Assembly (NCBI RefSeq): GCF_006517175.1
Contig: NZ_CP041186.1
Span: 5,979,074 to 6,043,073 of the forward strand
Direction of reading: 5' to 3'
Origin: Persicimonas caeni
GTDB lineage: Bacteria > Myxococcota_A > Bradymonadia > Bradymonadales > Bradymonadaceae
DNA: 64,000 nucleotides
Position numbers and translations under genes: made by a program. How positions within the stretch are numbered: position 1 is the stretch's first letter; each line of letters opens with the position of its first letter. The notes below the pieces were generated by a model. That model searched no databases, was not told the origin of the DNA, and worked only from the letters and a program-made list of their open reading frames with translations. Shown here piece after piece: positions 8,700 to 18,475 of the stretch.

Positions 8700-9188
8700 A
8701 TGACGAACGAATACAAACTCCAAGCTCTTCTCAAATTGCGCAGCCAGGAGCAGGAGAACGCCGAAGACGAGTACGCCCGCGAGGTCCAGGAGCTTCGCCG
8801 CCGCGAAGAGTTCGTGGCCACGAAGCGCGCCGAGCTCGCCGAGGCCGAGCAGTCGCGCCGGCGGGCGTGCGAGCAGCACGACGAGCGCATGGCACGCGAT
8901 GGCGGCACGTTGTCGCAGATTCGCGCATTCGACGCCTACCTCGCCGGGCTCAAAGCCGACGAGGCGCGACTCGCCGAGAGCATCGCGCGGGCGGAGAAGT
9001 CGGTCGCGCAGCAGAAACGCGACGTGCAGAAGGCGAAACAAGCGCTCATTGAGGCGACCAAGGAGCTCAAGGCCGTCGAGAAGCATCGCGAGAAGTGGGA
9101 GACCGAGCAGGCCGCGAAGGACCAACGCAAACGCTCGGCGGCGATGGATGAGATTGCCGCAAGGCGATGGATGGAGAGGAACAAATGA
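8700..9188 (+). CDS. sctO: Type III secretion stalk protein SctO-like (YscO/FliJ-like coiled coil)
   Basis: 162 residues, almost entirely a two-stranded coiled coil with heptads rich in Glu, Arg, Lys and Ala (from LLKLRSQEQENAEDEYAR to LKAVEKHREKWETEQ). This is the architecture of FliJ/YscO/SctO, the gamma-subunit-like stalk inserted in the SctN hexamer. Size and position directly downstream of sctN agree. Sequence conservation in this family is poor, so the call rests on structure plus synteny. The ATG at 8700 is preferred over the longer frame from 8607, which would translate the hairpin region. The 3' end overlaps the next ORF as ATGA. Confidence 0.75.
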   Translation: MTNEYKLQALLKLRSQEQENAEDEYAREVQELRRREEFVATKRAELAEAEQSRRRACEQHDERMARDGGTLSQIRAFDAYLAGLKADEARLAESIARAEKSVAQQKRDVQKAKQALIEATKELKAVEKHREKWETEQAAKDQRKRSAAMDEIAARRWMERNK

Positions 9189-9595
9189 GCAAGATTGGAG
9201 CGCAGACATCCGGACTCAACGCCCAGACCCCGTGGGACGACCAGGCTGCGAGCGAGGTGCGCGAGCTTCGCCGCGCGATCACCGACGGGATGTCCCAGGA
9301 GAAGATCTCCAACGACGTCGCGCCGATGATGGCCGAGCTCCTCGCTCGCCTCGACACGTTCGTCGCCGGTGAGCCGCGAAGCGAGCTCGCCCCGCCCCCG
9401 CCGCCCAACGTCGCCGAGCCGCCCACTCTTCACGAGGCCGCCGCGGCGTTGAGCCGCGCGGGCGGCAAGATTCGCCAAATGGCCCAGGGCGCGGGCGACC
9501 CGGCCACGCAGGCCTCCCTGAACAACATGATCAAGGTGCTCGACGAGCACCTAGCGATGCGCCAAGAGGTGCTGATGCGGGCGGAGATGCCTTAG
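9185..9595 (+). CDS. Unknown protein at the end of the T3SS operon
   Basis: 136 residues from the ATG that overlaps the sctO stop; GGAGAGGA provides the ribosome site. I do not recognise the family. It has a helical N-terminal part (SEVRELRRAITDGMS, MMAELLARLDTF), a Pro-rich linker (PPPPPNVAEPP, about 74-84) and a helical C-terminus (SLNNMIKVLDEHLAMRQEV). There is no signal peptide or membrane segment. Its position after sctO is where sctP (needle-length ruler) or small chaperones often lie, but it is too short for SctP and lacks a T3S4 motif. An export substrate, chaperone or needle-associated subunit are all possible. Confidence 0.7.
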   Translation: MSKIGAQTSGLNAQTPWDDQAASEVRELRRAITDGMSQEKISNDVAPMMAELLARLDTFVAGEPRSELAPPPPPNVAEPPTLHEAAAALSRAGGKIRQMAQGAGDPATQASLNNMIKVLDEHLAMRQEVLMRAEMP

Positions 9596-9653
9596 GGCCT
9601 GTATGAAAATTAATCAGCTCGCCCTCGCTCGGGCATTTATTTTCATGCAGGCC
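9596..9653. terminator. Hairpin shared by convergent T3SS operon and kinase gene
   Basis: Inverted repeat GGCCTGTATGAAAAT (9596-9610) with ATTTTCATGCAGGCC (9639-9653), one mismatch in 15, filling the 58-bp gap between two convergent stop codons. The apex contains a short GCCC/GGGC pair. It can act as a terminator in both directions. Confidence 0.6.
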
Positions 9654-11870
<2,217 letters not shown>

Positions 11871-12010
11871 CGCTCGGTCCCGTTCATTTCAATGCGCGTT
11901 TGAGAGTTTACGTTATTTGCGCGCAAACGCCAGTGCTGTTTGAGGCCCGCGGACGCCGAAGTGACGCACTAAAAACGCCTCCCGTAGGAAGACTCTCGCA
12001 CATTCGGCGG

Positions 12011-12040
12011 TTGCTCTTTTGGACGCGCGCTAGCTATAGA
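12011..12040 (+). promoter_or_regulatory. Sigma-70-like promoter of the Crp/Fnr-type gene
   Basis: TTGCTC (12011-12016), 18 bp, then TATAGA (12035-12040), about 50 bp upstream of the ATG, which has its own ribosome site (TAGGGA at 12076-12081). The fit to consensus is moderate. Confidence 0.45.
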
Positions 12041-12088
12041 GTATTCGAATCTGCCAACCACTCGACGCATCGGTCTAGGGACGAGCCC

Positions 12089-12763
12089 ATGCACCTTCCG
12101 AAGTTCTGGTACCTGCGGGATCTGCGCATCGACGAGCGCCTCCCCTCCGACGTTCTCGACACTCTACGACAGCGCGCGCGCCTGGAGCGCTGGGGCCACC
12201 GCGCCGACATCTTTCGCTCGCCCGACGACGCCGACGTGTCGGTGGTGCTCGAGGGCAATGTGTGGCTGCAGGATCGAAGCCGCGCCGACGAGGTCGGCCT
12301 CGGTCGCGGCGATATCTTCGGTAAAGCAAACGGTGAGCTCGACCACAAAGATCTAATTTTGCGCGCCCACGACGACACGCTTCTGGCGGTCGTCTCCCCC
12401 GAGGAGTTTCGCCAGATGGTCACGCCCCACCTGGGGCGGTTGCAGACCAAGGTCGGCATGTTCCACAAGCGCCGGGACCTGTGGGTGCCGGTTCAGCCGT
12501 TGCTCTTCACCACCCCCAAATGCCGCTTAGCCAAGGTCTTGTTGCATCTGGTCGAGACCGAAGGATCGGTCGACGACGACGGCCGCGGCCTGCTGGGCAT
12601 GAGGTTGCAACCACGAAAGCTCGCCGACCTGACCGGCGTCAATCCTCAGCGCGTCAAGCGCATCCTCGCCTCGCTCGAGACCGACAAGATCCTCGAGCTC
12701 GGCCGCAGCGGGACACGCGTGTGGGACCTCGACGAACTCCGACGCATCGCCCAGAGCGGATAA
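12089..12763 (+). CDS. Crp/Fnr-family transcriptional regulator
   Basis: 224 residues. The N-terminal half fits a cyclic-nucleotide-binding-like beta roll (about 30-130, with DVSVVLEGNVWLQD and GRGDIFGKA). It is followed by a long dimerisation helix and a C-terminal winged helix (about 155-220), with recognition helix RKLADLTGVNPQRVKRILAS. There is no Cys cluster, so an Fnr-type iron-sulphur sensor is unlikely. The phosphate-binding RxS motif of cAMP-binding Crp is not obvious, so the ligand is unknown. The ATG at 12089 is preferred over a longer in-frame start at 11900 because of the ribosome site and the promoter lying between them. Confidence 0.85.
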   Translation: MHLPKFWYLRDLRIDERLPSDVLDTLRQRARLERWGHRADIFRSPDDADVSVVLEGNVWLQDRSRADEVGLGRGDIFGKANGELDHKDLILRAHDDTLLAVVSPEEFRQMVTPHLGRLQTKVGMFHKRRDLWVPVQPLLFTTPKCRLAKVLLHLVETEGSVDDDGRGLLGMRLQPRKLADLTGVNPQRVKRILASLETDKILELGRSGTRVWDLDELRRIAQSG

Positions 12764-12824
12764 CGCTGCAGACAGGCATCAAATCTGGCTCAAAAGATGG
12801 TTTCGACAGGCAGCGTATTCCGGT

Positions 12825-12892
12825 GTATACTCCTTGTATACGGTCTTCCGTGACACCGAAACGATACCACCGCGACCAATGATACCACCGCG
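12825..12892. promoter_or_regulatory. Palindromes and 12-bp direct repeats upstream of an unknown gene
   Basis: GTATAC (12825-12830) and GTATAC (12836-12841) are separated by 5 bp. Further down, GATACCACCGCG occurs twice (12863-12874 and 12881-12892), with starts 18 bp apart, followed by a partly complementary GGTGGGGTAT. The arrangement, 50-120 bp before the next start codon, is typical of repressor or activator sites. The binding protein is unknown; the adjacent Crp/Fnr-type regulator is one candidate. Confidence 0.35.
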
Positions 12893-12944
12893 CCGCTGGT
12901 GGGGTATGAGCTAGTGCTGTAATTGATGGCTGTATGGGAGCGAT

Positions 12945-13595
12945 ATGATTCCCGAGGGCACGTACCTGAGTATCAATACCAGCCTGGTGCTGGGGATTCA
13001 GTTCGACGAGGTCGACTACCGTCGCTTTCTGCGTGACTACCACGCGGATTTGCGCAAACGGTTCTCCTCGCAGAGTGTGCCGGCGTACGCGCCGCACGTG
13101 GTACTCGACAGTCTGATGCTTCGCCTCGAGCCCGACTGCTCGATGCGGGCGGCCGGCAGCCGTTGGCGCGCGCTGCAGGCCTTCGCCGACAAGGCGCATC
13201 GGCTCGACTTGTGCCTGACCGGCTCCGACTTCGGTGACTTCGAGAAGCGCCGCTCACCGTATCACTTCGACCGCAGCGTCTATCACCTCGGCCGCTGCCT
13301 CGTCTCCGCGCAGCTCACCATGGAGTTTCCGGGCTACAACCCGTATCGGTCGACACGAAAGCTCGATATCCCCTTCATGCGCGAGAACCTCGACGGCATG
13401 CTCGACTACCTGCCCGATTATCTGTGGTGGGAGTTACACGACCAGAAGGACATGGTGCGCAATATCTTGGCGCCCGAGCAGCTCTTCGAGGTGCGTCGAC
13501 GGTTGGAGCGCGCCGGATACAAGCTCGACCAATTCGGGCTCTATCTGACCAATATGGAGACGCTGCGCGTGCCGCTCGAGAAGGCCGCCGAGTAG
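12945..13595 (+). CDS. Protein of unknown function
   Basis: 216 residues, not recognised. The start is ATG with GGGAG at 12936-12940. There is no signal peptide or membrane helix. It is rich in aromatic and charged residues, with notable strings DRSVYHLGRCLVSAQ, EFPGYNPYRSTRKLDIPF and YLPDYLWWELHDQKD. It looks like a folded cytoplasmic protein rather than low-complexity sequence, and its codon use resembles that of its neighbours. It stands alone between the Crp/Fnr-type regulator and hflK, with palindromic elements upstream. Confidence 0.8.
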   Translation: MIPEGTYLSINTSLVLGIQFDEVDYRRFLRDYHADLRKRFSSQSVPAYAPHVVLDSLMLRLEPDCSMRAAGSRWRALQAFADKAHRLDLCLTGSDFGDFEKRRSPYHFDRSVYHLGRCLVSAQLTMEFPGYNPYRSTRKLDIPFMRENLDGMLDYLPDYLWWELHDQKDMVRNILAPEQLFEVRRRLERAGYKLDQFGLYLTNMETLRVPLEKAAE

Positions 13596-13629
13596 CTGGC
13601 GCGCGGAATTCCCCCACTATCCCCGCACG

Positions 13630-13657
13630 TTGTTTTCGTGACGCGAGTCTGTATAGT
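13630..13657 (+). promoter_or_regulatory. Putative promoter for hflK-hflC-hrpB
   Basis: TTGTTT (13630-13635), 16-bp spacer, TATAGT (13652-13657), about 85 bp upstream of the hflK ATG. Only moderately close to sigma-70 consensus. Confidence 0.4.
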
Positions 13658-13742
13658 GGCCCGCAGTCTACCTGTTTCAGACGCGCTGGTATGATGCGTC
13701 GTCGTACACTCGTACACGACCCCGCGGCGCGCGGAGAGGGAT

Positions 13743-14771
13743 ATGGATTTCGAAGAAAGAGTAATCGATTTAAAGAATAAGAAGCCCGAGTTCGAGTTGC
13801 GCCCCAAGCTCGTCGCCGGCATCGGCGTCTTCTTGGTGGCGGCCATCGGTATCTGGGGCTCGTGGTTCCAGGTGGAGGCGGACAGCGTCGGCATGGTGAT
13901 GCGTCTGGGCGAGTATGTGCGCCAGACCGGCCCGGGCCTGCACTTCAAGCTTCCGTACGGCATCGAGACGGTCGAGAAGGTGCCCACCGAGAAGCAACTC
14001 AAAGAGGAGTTCGGCTTCCGCACCGCCGAAGCCGGCGTCGACACGCGCTACTCGTCGAAGGATTACCCCGACGAGTCGCTCATGCTCACCGGCGACCTCA
14101 ACGTGGTCGACCTCGAGTGGACCGTGCAGTACCGCATCGTCGACCCGGAGAAGTTTTTGTTCGAGGTGCGGCACGTGCGCGACACCTTCCGCCACATGAA
14201 CGAGGCGGTCATGCGTGAGGTGGTCGGCGACCGCACCGTCAACGAGGTGTTGACCGTCGGTCGTACCGAGATCGGCGACGCCGTCCAGCAAAAGCTGCAG
14301 AAGCTCGCCGACCAATACGAGACCGGCATTCGCGTCGATCAGGTGATCTTGCAGGACATCACGCCGCCGGATCCGGTCAAGCCGTCGTTCAACGAGGTCA
14401 ACCAGGCCCAGCAGCAAAGAGAGCAGCTCATCAACGAGGCCAAGGCCGACTACAACAAGGCCGTGCCCAGCGCCCGCGGTGAGGCTCAGCGCACCATCCA
14501 GAAGGCCGAGGGTTACGCGGTCAACCGCGTCAACCGCGCCAAGGGTGAGGCGGCGCGCTTCAACAGCCTGCTCGAAGAGTACAAGAAGGCTCCCGAGGTC
14601 ACCCGCCGACGCATCTACATCGAGACGCTCGGCGAAGTGCTCCCCAAAGCCAAGCGCAAGGTGATCATCGACGGCGACACCTCGAACGTCGTGCCGCTGC
14701 TTCCCATGGGAAATGGGGCGATGGGTGAAGGCGGCGTCAATCTTCCCGGACAGGGAGGGGCGAAGAAATGA
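13743..14771 (+). CDS. hflK: HflK-like SPFH/band 7 membrane protein
   Basis: 342 residues. A short cytoplasmic N-terminus, one transmembrane helix (about 20-42), then the SPFH/band 7 domain. Typical HflK phrases include EADSVGMVMRLGEYVRQTGPG, LMLTGDLNVVDLEWTVQYRI and a long coiled coil (about 220-285, with KAEGYAVNRVNRAKGEAARF). With HflC it forms the ring-shaped complex that encloses and modulates the FtsH protease in the inner membrane. The start ATG follows GGAGAGGG. It overlaps hflC by ATGA, indicating translational coupling. Confidence 0.93.
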   Translation: MDFEERVIDLKNKKPEFELRPKLVAGIGVFLVAAIGIWGSWFQVEADSVGMVMRLGEYVRQTGPGLHFKLPYGIETVEKVPTEKQLKEEFGFRTAEAGVDTRYSSKDYPDESLMLTGDLNVVDLEWTVQYRIVDPEKFLFEVRHVRDTFRHMNEAVMREVVGDRTVNEVLTVGRTEIGDAVQQKLQKLADQYETGIRVDQVILQDITPPDPVKPSFNEVNQAQQQREQLINEAKADYNKAVPSARGEAQRTIQKAEGYAVNRVNRAKGEAARFNSLLEEYKKAPEVTRRRIYIETLGEVLPKAKRKVIIDGDTSNVVPLLPMGNGAMGEGGVNLPGQGGAKK

Positions 14772-15718
14772 AGAAGTTTTTGACGATTCTGGCAATTTTC
14801 GGCGTGATTCTGGGCCTGTGGCTCGCCTCGTCGGCCGCGTTCGTGGTCAACGAGACCCAGCAGGCGATCGTCACGCAGTTCGGCCGACCGGTCGGCAAGA
14901 CGATCACCGAGCCGGGCTTGTACTTCAAAAAGCCCTTCGTGCAGACGGTCCACTACTTCGACAAGCGCTTCTTGGAGTGGAACGGCTACAAAAACCAAGT
15001 GCCCACCAAGGACAAGCGCTTTGTGTGGGTCGACACCTATGCGCGTTGGCGCATCACCGACCCGCTGAAGTTCTACCAGCGTGTCCGTAACGAGAAGGGC
15101 GCGCACTCGCGCCTCGACGATATCATCGACGGTGAGACGCGCGACGCGGTGGCCAACCACAACCTGCTCGAGATCGTGCGCACCTCGACCGAAGAGCGCG
15201 AGCCGCTGGTCGACGCCGAGCTCGCCAAAGAGGAGCAGACCGGTCTCGATAAGGTCAACGTGGCGCGCACCGAGATCATGACCGAGATCTTGGAGTCCGC
15301 CTCCAAGCGCACCCAGGACTTGGGCATCGAGATCATGGACGTGCGTTTTCGACGGATCAATTACAACGAGGACGTGCGAAATAGCGTCTACCAGCGCATG
15401 ATCGCCGAGCGAAAGCGCATCGCCGAACGGTATCGCTCCGAGGGGCGCGGCGAGGCGGCCAATATTCGCGGACGCAAAGAGCGCGAGCTGCAGCAGATCG
15501 AGTCGGGCGCCTTCCGAAAGGCCGAGGAGATCCGCGGTAAATCCGACGCCGAGGCCACGCGCATCTATGCCGAGGCCTACCAGCAAGACCCCGAGTTCTA
15601 TCAGTTTTTGCGCAGCATGGAGACCTATCCGAGCGTGATCGACGAAGACTCGACGATGCTGCTGTCGACGGATAACGAGTTCTTGAAGTTCATGACGGAT
15701 TCGGAAGGGAAGAAGTAG
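14768..15718 (+). CDS. hflC: HflC-like protease modulator
   Basis: 316 residues with an N-terminal membrane anchor (about 5-25) and the SPFH domain: VNETQQAIVTQFGRPVGKTI, WVDTYARWRITDPLKFYQRV, then the conserved GIEIMDVRFRRINY and RMIAERKRIAERYRSEGRGE. It is the HflK partner, and the two genes overlap. It ends 11 bp before the hrpB ORF, so all three may be co-transcribed. Confidence 0.94.
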   Translation: MKKFLTILAIFGVILGLWLASSAAFVVNETQQAIVTQFGRPVGKTITEPGLYFKKPFVQTVHYFDKRFLEWNGYKNQVPTKDKRFVWVDTYARWRITDPLKFYQRVRNEKGAHSRLDDIIDGETRDAVANHNLLEIVRTSTEEREPLVDAELAKEEQTGLDKVNVARTEIMTEILESASKRTQDLGIEIMDVRFRRINYNEDVRNSVYQRMIAERKRIAERYRSEGRGEAANIRGRKERELQQIESGAFRKAEEIRGKSDAEATRIYAEAYQQDPEFYQFLRSMETYPSVIDEDSTMLLSTDNEFLKFMTDSEGKK

Positions 15719-15729
15719 AAGAGTAAGCC

Positions 15730-18333
15730 ATGCAGGCGCCACGCCCCTGCATGGCCACCGCCCCCGAACAACCTCCCAAGATGCCCAATTTAACCCACCT
15801 GCCTATCGACGATGTCATCCCCGACATCGTCGATTCGTTGAACACCAACAACAGCCTCGTTCTGCAGGCGCCCGCCGGCGCCGGTAAGACGACCCGCGTG
15901 CCGCCGGCGGTGCTCGACGCCGGCCTGGCCGGCGACGGGCGCATCCTCGTGCTCGAGCCGCGGCGTGTGGCCGCGCGGGCGACGGCCAAGCGCATCGCCT
16001 ACGAGCGCGGAGTGAGCTTGGGCGGCGAGGTCGGCTATCAGGTGCGCTTCGACCGGCGCATGACCGACGAGACCAAGCTCGCCATCATCACCGAGGGGAT
16101 TTTGACCCGTCGGCTGCAGTCCGATCCGTTTTTGGAGGGCGTCGGCGCGGTCATCCTCGACGAATTCCACGAGCGCAGCATCCACACCGACCTGGCGGTC
16201 GCATTTTTGCGCGAGCTCCAGCAGGTGCGCGACGACCTCAAGGTCATCGTGATGTCGGCGACGATCACGACCGGCCCCATCGCCGACTACCTCGACTGCC
16301 CGATCATCGAGTCAGAGGGGCGAACCTATCCGGTCGACATCGAGTACCTCGACAAGCCATCCGACGATCCTATCGAGACGCAGGCCGCCCGCGCGGTCAG
16401 TCAGATCTTGGGCGACGAGGACGACGGCGATATCCTCGTGTTCATGCCTGGCGCGGGCTCCATCCACCGCACGATCGACGCGGTCGAGCCTTCCGCCAAG
16501 AGCCACGGCGTCGAGGTCTTGCCGCTGTACGGGGCGCTGCCGCCGCAGAAACAAGACCGGGCCATCGAGTCGAGCGGGGGGCGAAAGGTCATCGTGTCGA
16601 CCAATATCGCCGAGACCTCGCTCACCATCGAAGGCGTGACCGCGGTGGTCGACTCGGGGCTGGTCAAGCAGCTTCGCATGGCGCCGCAGTCGGGCCTCGA
16701 CAAGCTCGAGAAGACGCACGTGAGCCTGGCCTCAGCCGACCAACGCGCCGGTCGCGCCGGTCGCGTGCGGCCGGGCCGGGCGCTTCGGCTGTGGACCCAC
16801 GCCTTCGAGTTTCGCATGCCCGAGGAGGACACCCCCGAGATCCAGCGCGTCGACATCACCGCGCCGATCTTGGAGGTCATCGCCTGGAGCAGCGCCGATC
16901 CCAAGGAGTTCGGCTGGTTCGAGGCGCCGCCCGACCACGCCATCGACCGCGCGGTCGACCTGTTGCGCGACCTGGGCGCCGTAGAGCGCGACGGGTTTCG
17001 GCTGACCGACATGGGCCAGAAGATGCTCGACTTGCCCGCCCACCCTCGCCTGGGACGCATGCTCATCGAAGGGGCCCGGCGAGGCTGCCTGCGCACCGTA
17101 GCGGGGATGGCGGCGGTGCTGAGCGAGCGTGATTTCGTCAACCACGTCGACGACGGTGCGCCCACCGGCGAGTCGGACTTGCTGAGGCGCGTCGAGGTGC
17201 TCGACGAGGCGGCTCACGGGCGCACGCACTCGGCCAGAAGCCTCGGCATGAGCGTGCACACCGGCGGCGCCCGCAGGGTCAAGCAGGTGCGCGACCAGTT
17301 GCATCGCCTGCTCGTCGACGAAGAGACCGGCCGAGGCGGCGGCGTCGACGCCCAGAAAGCCCTCGCCGTGGGCTACCCAGACCGCGTGTGCATCAGTCGT
17401 GGCGGCGAGCGCAAATACGTGATGGTCGGCGGCGAGCCGTTGGCCCTGGCCTGGGAGTCGGTGGTGCGCGACGCGGAGTTTCTGGTCGCGGCGAGCATCG
17501 GCGGCCAGATTCGCGGGCGCGGGACCGGTGCGGTGTCGAGCCGCGGGCTCATTCGCCTGGCCAACGCGATGAAGCGCGAATGGCTCGAGGAACTCTTCCC
17601 CGAGCATTTCACCACGCGCGTCGAGGTTGACTTCGACGACGAGCGCAAGCGCGTGATGGCCGTCGAGCGCGAGCTCTTCCACGGGCTTCGTCTCTCCGAA
17701 GCAGTTGTCTCGGTCGACGAGCACGCCGACCCTGCTGACGTCGCCGACATGCTCGCCGAAGCGGCCTCGAAGAACCTGAGCGAGGCGTTCTCGCTCTCCA
17801 AAGAGTCCGAGCAATTCCTCGACCGGCTTCGCTGCCTGCGCGAGTGGATGCCCGAGCTCGAATTTCCCGACCTCGACGCCGACGGCGAAGAGGGCCGGTT
17901 TCGCGAGATTTTGCGCCAGATCTGCTGGGGCAAGCGGAGCTTCGACGACCTCAAGCGCGTCGGGCTGGAGGGCGCGCTCAAAGGGTATCTGAACCACGAG
18001 CAGATCTCGGCGCTCGACGAATACGCCCCCGCCTCGCTGACGGTGCCGTCGGGCAAGACGCGCCACCTCAAGTACGAGCCGGGCAAACCGCCGGTCTTGG
18101 AGGTGCGCATCCAGGAGATGTTCGGCACCGCGCGCACCCCGACGGTCGCCCGCGGCAAGATTCCGGTTCTCCTGCACCTGCTCGCTCCCAATTTCCGGCC
18201 CCAGCAGGTCACCGACGACCTGGCCGGGTTCTGGGAGAACACCTACCCGGAGGTGCGAAAGGAGCTTCGCGCCCGCTATTCGAAGCATCCGTGGCCCGAA
18301 GATCCGCTGTCGGCGAAGCCGATCGCAAAGTAG
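15730..18333 (+). CDS. hrpB: ATP-dependent helicase HrpB
   Basis: 867-residue DExH-box helicase of the HrpB group. Walker A APAGAGKTTRVP, motif Ia EPRRVAARATA, DEFHER box (the HrpB variant of DEAH), SAT motif MSATIT, motif V STNIAETSLTIEGV, motif VI DQRAGRAGRVRPG. The C-terminal HrpB-specific domain ends in WPEDPL. The role in bacteria is poorly defined; an RNA helicase or ribonucleoprotein function is assumed from the family. The start is uncertain: ATG codons at 15730, 15751 and 15781 are in frame, and none has a strong ribosome site. The helicase fold begins just after the third. Confidence 0.93.
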   Translation: MQAPRPCMATAPEQPPKMPNLTHLPIDDVIPDIVDSLNTNNSLVLQAPAGAGKTTRVPPAVLDAGLAGDGRILVLEPRRVAARATAKRIAYERGVSLGGEVGYQVRFDRRMTDETKLAIITEGILTRRLQSDPFLEGVGAVILDEFHERSIHTDLAVAFLRELQQVRDDLKVIVMSATITTGPIADYLDCPIIESEGRTYPVDIEYLDKPSDDPIETQAARAVSQILGDEDDGDILVFMPGAGSIHRTIDAVEPSAKSHGVEVLPLYGALPPQKQDRAIESSGGRKVIVSTNIAETSLTIEGVTAVVDSGLVKQLRMAPQSGLDKLEKTHVSLASADQRAGRAGRVRPGRALRLWTHAFEFRMPEEDTPEIQRVDITAPILEVIAWSSADPKEFGWFEAPPDHAIDRAVDLLRDLGAVERDGFRLTDMGQKMLDLPAHPRLGRMLIEGARRGCLRTVAGMAAVLSERDFVNHVDDGAPTGESDLLRRVEVLDEAAHGRTHSARSLGMSVHTGGARRVKQVRDQLHRLLVDEETGRGGGVDAQKALAVGYPDRVCISRGGERKYVMVGGEPLALAWESVVRDAEFLVAASIGGQIRGRGTGAVSSRGLIRLANAMKREWLEELFPEHFTTRVEVDFDDERKRVMAVERELFHGLRLSEAVVSVDEHADPADVADMLAEAASKNLSEAFSLSKESEQFLDRLRCLREWMPELEFPDLDADGEEGRFREILRQICWGKRSFDDLKRVGLEGALKGYLNHEQISALDEYAPASLTVPSGKTRHLKYEPGKPPVLEVRIQEMFGTARTPTVARGKIPVLLHLLAPNFRPQQVTDDLAGFWENTYPEVRKELRARYSKHPWPEDPLSAKPIAK

Positions 18334-18475
18334 GCAGGTGCCTGCGCTACTCACCGAAAGAAGTTTATTCGCCGAGCCGCCCTAGATAGGTATACTGTCC
18401 GCAGATTTTCAACATCTGTAGAGCCCTATCATGTTTGCCGCGCCGTCTGGGACGTGCGCGGTCGAGGGAGGCGCT

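Noticed and set aside
4867-9188. Flagellar fliF-fliH-fliI-fliJ interpretation
   Set aside because: SctJ here is about 259 residues with a lipobox, half the size of FliF, an YscI-type rod gene precedes it, and no flagellar gene is present in the window.
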